From Rickettsia typhi (GTDB lineage: Bacteria > Pseudomonadota > Alphaproteobacteria > Rickettsiales > UBA1997): a stretch of 19,478 nucleotides of DNA. The stretch spans positions 1 to 19,478 of the forward strand of contig CAMDMO010000015.1 of the NCBI GenBank assembly GCA_945902255.1. Reading direction: 5' to 3'. Positions within the stretch are counted from its first letter, which is position 1. Each line of letters begins with the position of its first letter. Below the pieces are notes generated by a model. That model ran no database searches and was not told where the DNA came from. It worked only from the letters and a program-made list of their open reading frames with translations. Both the position numbers and the translations under genes were made by a program. This document shows, in pieces, positions 14,176-19,478 of the stretch.

Positions 14176-16959
14176 TCATCTATCACTTCCAACATTAATT
14201 AAACTTATCATTTTGGCTAATTGCGTTGCTTGAGCTTTTGCAACAGAAGAAGCCGGATTTTTTTCAAGATAAAATCTCATAGCATCTCTGCGAAATTCTT
14301 GGTTATTTACTTTAACACTATCGCCTTCAACCTTAAATTTAGTATCATCTGCCTTTATTTTAACCCATTCCTCTTTATAGCCTTTTTTAACTTTAATCGA
14401 TAAATCATCGCTATCTTCTTCTTTTTTTAATAGCTTTGGATCTATTTTAACCACAATTTCTTCAGCAACTTCTTTTTTCAAAAGCGGAAATTGATCTTCT
14501 AAAGATTTTTTAACCTCCACTGGTGGTGGCGCAATTGGCGCTTCTGGCAATGGTTCGGCTGCAACATCTTGAGCTGTTTTTGCCACTTCTGGCGACCTAG
14601 CAAGCTCTGAAGTAGAAGAATCTTTTAAGGTCACTTCCTTTTGGCTAGATTCTTTTGACTCCGAATCTACTTCTTCCCTCTCTTCAATCTCCACAACTTC
14701 CTCAGTAGCGACTGGCGCCTTTTTATCTTTTGCTTCTTTTTTTCTTCGAACCCTACCTGACTCCCTTTCTTCTTTTGCTACAACTTCCGGTAAAGCTCTT
14801 TCTTTTTCTGCTTTTTTCTCTTTGCTTTTATTGGGTGCAACATCTTTTGGATTTGGCGTCACTAGCTCTGCCACTGTTTTTGCAGCAGCTGTTGCCTTTG
14901 AAACTTTCTTCTTTTGAGTAGAGTCTTTTAACTCCAATTCCGCCCCTTCTTTCTCTTCAACTTCCGCAGTTTCTGCGGCAGAGCCACGATATCTAACACC
15001 AGATTCTTTTGCATCAGATAGAGCTTTTTTAGCTTTCTTAGCCTGCATCTCTTCTTTTTTTCTTGACTCTCTTGCCAACTCCCCCTCTGCTTTTGCCGCA
15101 ACTTCCGGTAAAACCCCTTCTTTTTCCACTTTTTTCTCTTTGTCCTTAGCGGGTGCAACAACTTTTGGATTTGGAGCCGCTGGCTCTTCTGCTTTTTTTG
15201 CAGCAACTTTTGGCGTCTCAGCTGCAGGAATTGCAGAAGCTTTGGTGCCTGCCCGCATTTTTTCTACAGCAGAAAATAAATCACTACCAAGGCAATAAAC
15301 TTCAATAGGATTATAACCCGCTTTACTTTTTAAAGACTTATCAGCTTCAAAAAAACCTTCCATCATCCATCTGGCAATATCTGGTTTTGAATGAACGCCA
15401 GCATAAAATCCTCCCGAGAATAGCGGCATTACAACTTCTGAAATTCCATTGGCATTTAGTTCTTCTCTAAATTTTTTACCAAATTCTTTCATCGCTTTTT
15501 CTGCATCTTTAGCGCTATTACCACCTAAATCTGGAGAGGCACTATAAATTATCTTTTTTAGTGGCCACTGATTTATATCACCAGAGTTTTTAAATTTTTC
15601 TAAATCAACAAAGCTAACTTTACCAGTAACTTCAGCAACATTTTTTCCAGGCATCACTTTTTGCAGATAACTATTTACACCACCGGTTATTCCTCTTGCA
15701 TCACAATAAGTGCATAAAGCTCCGTTCATGCCGCCACCGCCAACTTGCCAAAATATACCACTATTTGTAGATCCAGCAATTGCAACAGGAATTTGAGATA
15801 ATTTTGCAGCTCCCGAGCCCTCTCCTACCTGAGTAAAATTACCTTGTTTTAACTTATGAAATCTGACGCCTTGAACATCTGCGGTTTTAGAAATATTTGG
15901 ATCGGTTACAGCGGGTTTTGCAGCAGAAGAATCAGCGGCCGCTGGATGAGTGGGCGCAGCTCTTGAAGCACCTCTCTTGTCTTCATCAACCCTAAGAACT
16001 GATTCAGTAAATCTTACGCGCCTTGCATCATCCTTGGCTTTTTCTGTTTGAGAAGAAATTATATCAACAGCTTGATTAAACTTTCGCTTCAAATCATCAA
16101 AATCTTTTCCCTTAGCACCATCGGCAAGTGTTTTAGCATATTGCAATAGCCCTTCATAAGATTTTATTCCACTAGCTCTGCAAGATTTTTCGATCTCGTT
16201 AATAAAAAGTAATAATTTTTCTAAATCAGCTTTAGCGGCTTCAAATTGATCATCAGATAATCTCTTTCCTTTCGACCTTTTTAAATCTTGCCAAGCATTT
16301 AAATAGTCTGGATTAAATCCACCACTCTTTTCAAATCCATTAAAAGGAGAAAGCCTCATTATAGCAGCGCAATCAGAACACTGAATTAGTTTTGATGGTT
16401 GATCTTTACGACTAGTTAAACCAGCATTACGCTCAGCTTTTGTAACCCCGCCATCTTTATTAGCAACAAGCAGAGATAGCCTAACCGCCTCTTCCTCGCT
16501 ATATCCATTAGCTTTAAGAATTATAGCTGAATAAACCGCATTTTGATGCTCTAAATGATCAGGACCACCATGCTCTCTAGCTGCATCATGAGAAGCAGTT
16601 AAAATCATAGCCAAATCTTGGTCTTCTTTTTTTATTCCAGCTTTTAGATGTTTATTATAAAAATCAGCGAATAATCTAGAATAAACCGAAGTTAAAACCG
16701 AATGAATTGGACCATGAATATCGCGTCGATTAAAATCTTTCGCTGCAGCAGCATATTGCCCAATAATTCCTTTGGATTCTGCTAGCCTTAATCTATCTCG
16801 AACATATTTTTTAAGATCTGATGGAAGCCCCGCTTCTGACTTGGAAATATTTAATGCAAGATTAAATCTTTGCTGATCTTCATAGCTAACCGCATAAAGC
16901 TCAACAACTTGCTTTACAACATCTGGGTTTGGGGTTGTTTTAGAAACGGCGCCTCTCAT
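14176..16959 (-). CDS. HD/phosphodiesterase-like plus macro-domain protein with repetitive tail; candidate effector
   Basis: A 927-residue multidomain protein without signal peptide. Residues ~75-260 look like an HD-type hydrolase domain, with His82 and His86 (DIHGPIH), His124-Asp125 (ASHDAARE), Glu137 (GPDHLEHQNA), ANKDG at 167-171 and SDCAAIMR at 195-202. This order resembles the phosphodiesterase domain of Legionella SidE/Dup proteins, an inference from memory of that family. Residues ~365-570 form a macro domain, with AGSTNS (395-400), the GGGGMNGAL loop (407-415) and a phosphate loop at PLFSGGFYAGV (512-522). Residues ~575-815 are Lys/Glu/Ala-rich, containing a 106-residue tandem repeat (596-701, 702-~790). 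A small charged domain ends the protein. It follows the lipoprotein gene by 27 bases. Its role is unknown; ADP-ribose or ubiquitin-linked chemistry in a host is a hypothesis. Confidence 0.75.
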   Translation of the reverse strand: MRGAVSKTTPNPDVVKQVVELYAVSYEDQQRFNLALNISKSEAGLPSDLKKYVRDRLRLAESKGIIGQYAAAAKDFNRRDIHGPIHSVLTSVYSRLFADFYNKHLKAGIKKEDQDLAMILTASHDAAREHGGPDHLEHQNAVYSAIILKANGYSEEEAVRLSLLVANKDGGVTKAERNAGLTSRKDQPSKLIQCSDCAAIMRLSPFNGFEKSGGFNPDYLNAWQDLKRSKGKRLSDDQFEAAKADLEKLLLFINEIEKSCRASGIKSYEGLLQYAKTLADGAKGKDFDDLKRKFNQAVDIISSQTEKAKDDARRVRFTESVLRVDEDKRGASRAAPTHPAAADSSAAKPAVTDPNISKTADVQGVRFHKLKQGNFTQVGEGSGAAKLSQIPVAIAGSTNSGIFWQVGGGGMNGALCTYCDARGITGGVNSYLQKVMPGKNVAEVTGKVSFVDLEKFKNSGDINQWPLKKIIYSASPDLGGNSAKDAEKAMKEFGKKFREELNANGISEVVMPLFSGGFYAGVHSKPDIARWMMEGFFEADKSLKSKAGYNPIEVYCLGSDLFSAVEKMRAGTKASAIPAAETPKVAAKKAEEPAAPNPKVVAPAKDKEKKVEKEGVLPEVAAKAEGELARESRKKEEMQAKKAKKALSDAKESGVRYRGSAAETAEVEEKEGAELELKDSTQKKKVSKATAAAKTVAELVTPNPKDVAPNKSKEKKAEKERALPEVVAKEERESGRVRRKKEAKDKKAPVATEEVVEIEEREEVDSESKESSQKEVTLKDSSTSELARSPEVAKTAQDVAAEPLPEAPIAPPPVEVKKSLEDQFPLLKKEVAEEIVVKIDPKLLKKEEDSDDLSIKVKKGYKEEWVKIKADDTKFKVEGDSVKVNNQEFRRDAMRFYLEKNPASSVAKAQATQLAKMISLINVGSDR
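14590..15174 (-). repeat. Degenerate tandem repeat in the linker of the macro-domain gene
   Basis: Two units of about 318 bases: 15174-14857, and 14856 to roughly 14590. Both encode PNPK(V/D)VAP, then KEKK(V/A)EKE, LPEV(A/V)AK, a RKKE block and a Glu-rich stretch followed by KDS. The second unit is shorter and more diverged. The region is Lys/Glu/Ala-rich and predicted disordered or coiled. Confidence 0.75.
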
Positions 16960-16986
16960 TAATTTTTTAAATAAATATTAATAAAA

Positions 16987-18090
16987 CTATTCGGAAATTG
17001 GCGTAAAATTAGCCAAATCTTTGCATTTTTCCTTCAAATCACTAACAAAGACCATCAACCCAACATCAGATTCTTTCTGACATTCAAGCACATATTTTTG
17101 ACGCAATTGAGTTAATTCATATTTTCTATAAAGGCCATCTTTAGAATTAATATCTTTTTTTACCTTTTTTTTATCCCTTTCTTTTTTTGCTCTAATTAAA
17201 TCAGCATCGAAGGTAAGTATACCCTTAATTTGAAGCGAGGTCAAATCATTTTTATTTAAAAAGTCAGAATTTGCCTTGTTTCTTGCAATATCTTCAGCTT
17301 CTTGCTCATTTTCTTTTAAAAAACTATTAGGATATTGAATATATGCTTTTTTTTGACAGATCACTTTTTCTTCAGATTCTTTTCGAAATTTTTTCAAATC
17401 AACCTCAGAAAAACATTGTTTTGAATTATCTTGCGCCAGAGTGCAGCCTTTGAAATTCTCTTTTTCCAAATAATATTTCATGCAAGTTGGATATTTTTCT
17501 TTAGCTTCATTATATCGCTTAATTTCTTGATCAATTTTATTATCAATTACAAAGCCTATATTATAAGAACGATTTGGATATTTTAAATATTCCTTATTTC
17601 CGTAAGGCGGAAGCAATTGTTGCTCAGCAATTAAAAACTTACGACAGGCGAAATAATCATCCACTTTAATTTGATCCAGTGTATCAGAATTAAAACCCAT
17701 CGCTAAACACTGCTTATGTTGGCGATTATCCATTTTTCTTCCCTCTTGCAATAAAACTGCTTCAGGAGTTTCGGCAATTTTTAGCGAAATTTTTGCAATC
17801 AAGTCGCTAATTTCTAGATTATATTTTACATTAGCTGAAATTGAGGTATCAGTGCGAATTTTATATTTAGCAAAAGACAGGCGACAGCGCCAATAAAGGC
17901 GGCTTTTTTCATTATCAACTTTATTAAAATCTAAATTTAATGAAGTGCAAAATTGATGATCTTGCTTTTCATAATTTTGAATATTTTGCAAATGTGATAA
18001 AATATAAGGATCTTTTTTTGACGCACAGGAAGATATGCCGCAAAGAGCCAAGAAAATCAAAAAAGATTTTTGTAAAAGTTTCTTTTGCAT
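16987..18090 (-). CDS. Cysteine-patterned lipoprotein of unknown function
   Basis: A predicted 367-residue lipoprotein with signal peptide to Cys22 (LALCGISSC, lipobox ISSC). The mature part has a striking cysteine spacing: Cys48-X20-Cys69, Cys128-X20-Cys149, Cys226-X18-Cys245 and Cys337-X18-Cys356, plus Cys203-X12-Cys216. In the first three pairs the second Cys is followed by a basic or polar residue and a helix (CRLSFAKYK, CRKFLIAEQ, CQKKAYIQY). This suggests an internally repeated disulfide-stapled helical hairpin facing the periplasm or cell surface. I recognise no family. It lies upstream of the macro-domain gene with 27 bases between, probably one transcript, and is divergent from pth with a 66-base gap. 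Confidence 0.8.
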   Translation of the reverse strand: MQKKLLQKSFLIFLALCGISSCASKKDPYILSHLQNIQNYEKQDHQFCTSLNLDFNKVDNEKSRLYWRCRLSFAKYKIRTDTSISANVKYNLEISDLIAKISLKIAETPEAVLLQEGRKMDNRQHKQCLAMGFNSDTLDQIKVDDYFACRKFLIAEQQLLPPYGNKEYLKYPNRSYNIGFVIDNKIDQEIKRYNEAKEKYPTCMKYYLEKENFKGCTLAQDNSKQCFSEVDLKKFRKESEEKVICQKKAYIQYPNSFLKENEQEAEDIARNKANSDFLNKNDLTSLQIKGILTFDADLIRAKKERDKKKVKKDINSKDGLYRKYELTQLRQKYVLECQKESDVGLMVFVSDLKEKCKDLANFTPISE

Positions 18091-18156
18091 GAATAGTTTT
18101 ATGATCTATTTATAGTTTTTTAAAAAATGAGACTGTCACAAAATTAGGATTTTAAT

Positions 18157-18717
18157 ATGCATTTACTAGTAGGACTTGGAAATATCGGGCGCGAATATGA
18201 ATTAACCCGCCATAATTTTGGTTTTTTATTATTAAACCAAATCCTTGATGATTACAGCTTTATAATGCAATCAAAAAAATTTAAAAGCGAAGTTTTTAGT
18301 GGTGAAATCAATGGAAAAAAAATTATTGCTCTAAAACCGCAAACTTTTATGAATCGCTCTGGCCTTGCAGTTGCTGAAGCGGCAAGTTTTTTTAAAATTG
18401 AAGCACAAAATATTTTAGTTTTACATGATGATCTTGATTTAGCTTTAGGAAAAATAAAAGTAAAAGTTGGCGGCGGCAATGCTGGACATAACGGCCTAAA
18501 ATCTCTAGATGAAATGATTGGAAAACATTATATGCGCCTGCGCCTTGGAATTGGAAGACCTGAAAATGAAAAATTTGAAACTTCCGACTATGTGCTCGGA
18601 AAATTTGGAACGCAGGAAATGTCTGTGGTTAAAGATATGAATGAGAAAATTTCTGATTTAATTGAAATTTTATTAGAAGGAAATGTGTCGGGGTTTTTAA
18701 ATGGGTTTTATTTATAA
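18157..18717 (+). CDS. pth: Peptidyl-tRNA hydrolase
   Basis: Releases tRNA from peptidyl-tRNAs that drop off ribosomes. The N-terminus LLVGLGNIGREYELTRHNFGF gives Asn9 and catalytic His19. KPQTFMNRSG gives Asn66, and VLHDDLDLALGKIKVKVGGGNAGHNGLKS supplies Asp92 and the substrate-gate loop. LRLGIGRP and DYVLGKF complete the family pattern. At 186 residues it is full length. An AGGA lies seven bases before the ATG, supporting this start. The usual alphaproteobacterial neighbours (rplY, ychF) are absent. A long inverted repeat begins at the base after the stop codon, and a terminator hairpin lies beyond it. Confidence 0.97.
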   Translation: MHLLVGLGNIGREYELTRHNFGFLLLNQILDDYSFIMQSKKFKSEVFSGEINGKKIIALKPQTFMNRSGLAVAEAASFFKIEAQNILVLHDDLDLALGKIKVKVGGGNAGHNGLKSLDEMIGKHYMRLRLGIGRPENEKFETSDYVLGKFGTQEMSVVKDMNEKISDLIEILLEGNVSGFLNGFYL

Positions 18718-18877
18718 CGCCAACTCGTCAATAAGGAACTACCAACTCCCGTCATCCTTGATGCTGAAAGAGTCGAGGATCTCATGAGTTTATACTCCCA
18801 AGCAAAACTCAGAGATCCTCGACTCTTTTAAAGCCAAGGATAACGGGAGTTGGTAGTTCCTTATTGACGAATTGGCG
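18718..18877. repeat. 160-base long inverted repeat between pth and gcvH
   Basis: Two arms of about 73 bases (18718-18790 and 18805-18877) are near-perfect reverse complements. They share aaggaactaccaactcccgt and agagtcgaggatct with their complements, with a few mismatches in the middle, and are separated by ~14 bases. The element starts immediately after the pth TAA. It encodes no protein and would form a very stable RNA hairpin on either strand. Confidence 0.92.
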
Positions 18878-18882
18878 TTTAT

Positions 18883-18914
18883 AGGGCGCGCGGAATATGC
18901 GCGCTCTATTTTTT
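18883..18914 (+). terminator. Rho-independent terminator of pth
   Basis: The GC stem agggcgcgc/gcgcgctct (nine positions, one G-T) encloses the 7-base loop ggaatat and is followed by attttttg. It ends 14 bases before the gcvH stop on the opposite strand, so it serves rightward transcription from pth. Confidence 0.8.
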
Positions 18915-18927
18915 GAATTAGCAAATA

Positions 18928-19293
18928 TTAACTATCTTGCAAAAGCTTCTTATAAGCAGCTTCGTCCATAGTATCATCTAAATCAGCTTGATTAGAAATT
19001 TTTACTTTAGCAATCCAACCATTTTCAAAAGCTGAGTTATTAACTAATTCTGGTTGAGAATTAAGAGAATCATTAGCTGCAACTACTTCACCAGAAACTG
19101 GAATATAAACATCACTCGCTGATTTTGAAGATTCAACAACAGCAAAAGCGTCATGTTTATTATATTTATTTCCAACTTTTGGAAGTTCCACATAAACTAA
19201 CTCTCCTAATGCTTCAGCAGCATAGCTGGTGATGCCAATTGTAGCAATATCACCTTCAACTTTTATCCATTCATGATCTTTTGTAAATTTCAT
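18928..19293 (-). CDS. gcvH: Glycine cleavage system H protein
   Basis: Small lipoyl carrier that shuttles the aminomethyl group between the P, T and L proteins of glycine cleavage. The lipoylated residue is Lys57 in VVESSKSASDVYIPVSGEV. The N-terminal KFTKDHEWI and GITSYAAEALGELVYVELP, and the C-terminal NGWIAKVKI, are typical. At 121 residues it is complete. A GGAG lies about seven bases before the ATG. No gcvT or gcvP is in the window, although these genes could lie beyond the right edge or downstream; in some reduced bacteria GcvH also serves lipoate transfer. Confidence 0.97.
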   Translation of the reverse strand: MKFTKDHEWIKVEGDIATIGITSYAAEALGELVYVELPKVGNKYNKHDAFAVVESSKSASDVYIPVSGEVVAANDSLNSQPELVNNSAFENGWIAKVKISNQADLDDTMDEAAYKKLLQDS

Positions 19294-19370
19294 ATTTTCT
19301 CCAAAAATTTAGTTAAATAATTATTTTTAATAAATATCTCTTCGCAAATAGCAAACACATTCATTATCAC

Positions 19371-19478
19371 GCTGATTTTTTATTCTTTGTCACACTGAGC
19401 TTGTCGAAGTGTGATTCAAGCCCGATTGCTAAAATCACACTTCGACAAGCTCAGTGTGACAAAGAATAAAAAATCAGC
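19371..19478. repeat. Perfect 46-base-arm inverted repeat at the window end
   Basis: Arm 19371-19416 and arm 19433-19478 are exact reverse complements around a 16-base spacer (caagcccgattgctaa). The core is gagcttgtcgaagtgtga. The right arm stops exactly at the last base given, so the palindrome may extend beyond it. A decayed relative lies at 12961-13017. The perfect arms suggest recent insertion or active gene conversion. Confidence 0.95.

Noticed and set aside
14928..15206. Open frame of 92 codons on the reverse strand inside the macro-domain gene
   Set aside because: It is a frame-shifted shadow of the Lys/Glu-rich repeat, with biased Lys/Arg/Gln composition and no initiation signal.

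Overview
The window is an AT-rich, tightly packed bacterial chromosome segment. The gene set points to a host-associated alphaproteobacterium of the Rickettsiales/Holosporales kind: class I lysyl-tRNA synthetase, a biotin-synthesis aminotransferase, QueH, an ankyrin-repeat protein, a probable eukaryote-directed multidomain protein, and palindromic repeats sitting inside coding and RNA genes. The lineage is inferred from gene content and style only.

Layout. 1-709: 3' part of bioA (+). 706-1916: small lipoprotein and mutM (-). 1925-3864: an uncharacterised, possibly DUF218-like protein translationally coupled to queH (+). 3945-4019: tRNA-Gly(GCC) (-). 4150-8743: a probable four-gene operon (+) of BON-domain lipoprotein, mtaB, a DUF1016/YhcG-type nuclease and class I lysS. 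8823-10442: ankyrin/coiled-coil protein (+) with a clear sigma70-type promoter. 10435-11220: alaS cut off just after the catalytic core (-). 11299-11785: RNase P RNA (-). 11837-12874: trpS (+). 13083-14042: nadA (+). 14176-18090: a two-gene block (-), a cysteine-patterned lipoprotein followed by a 927-residue protein with an HD/phosphodiesterase-like domain, a macro domain and a repetitive charged tail. 18157-18717: pth (+). 18928-19293: gcvH (-). The window ends on a perfect 46-bp-arm inverted repeat.

Translation and RNA maturation dominate: three aminoacyl-tRNA synthetases (one broken), pth, tRNA-Gly, RNase P RNA, and two modifiers of tRNA anticodon-loop positions (QueH, MtaB). Cofactor synthesis (bioA, nadA), base-excision repair (mutM) and glycine cleavage (gcvH) fill the rest. 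The accessory parts are the ankyrin protein, the 927-residue protein with its lipoprotein partner, and the DUF1016 nuclease.

Most notable: (1) the 927-residue protein joins a domain resembling the SidE/Dup phosphodiesterase fold (phosphoribosyl-ubiquitin chemistry in Legionella) to a macro (ADP-ribose) domain; (2) alaS is truncated exactly after motif 3, with its stop overlapping that of the ankyrin gene; (3) three different palindromic repeat families have entered mtaB, trpS and the P12 region of rnpB, apparently without breaking the host gene.
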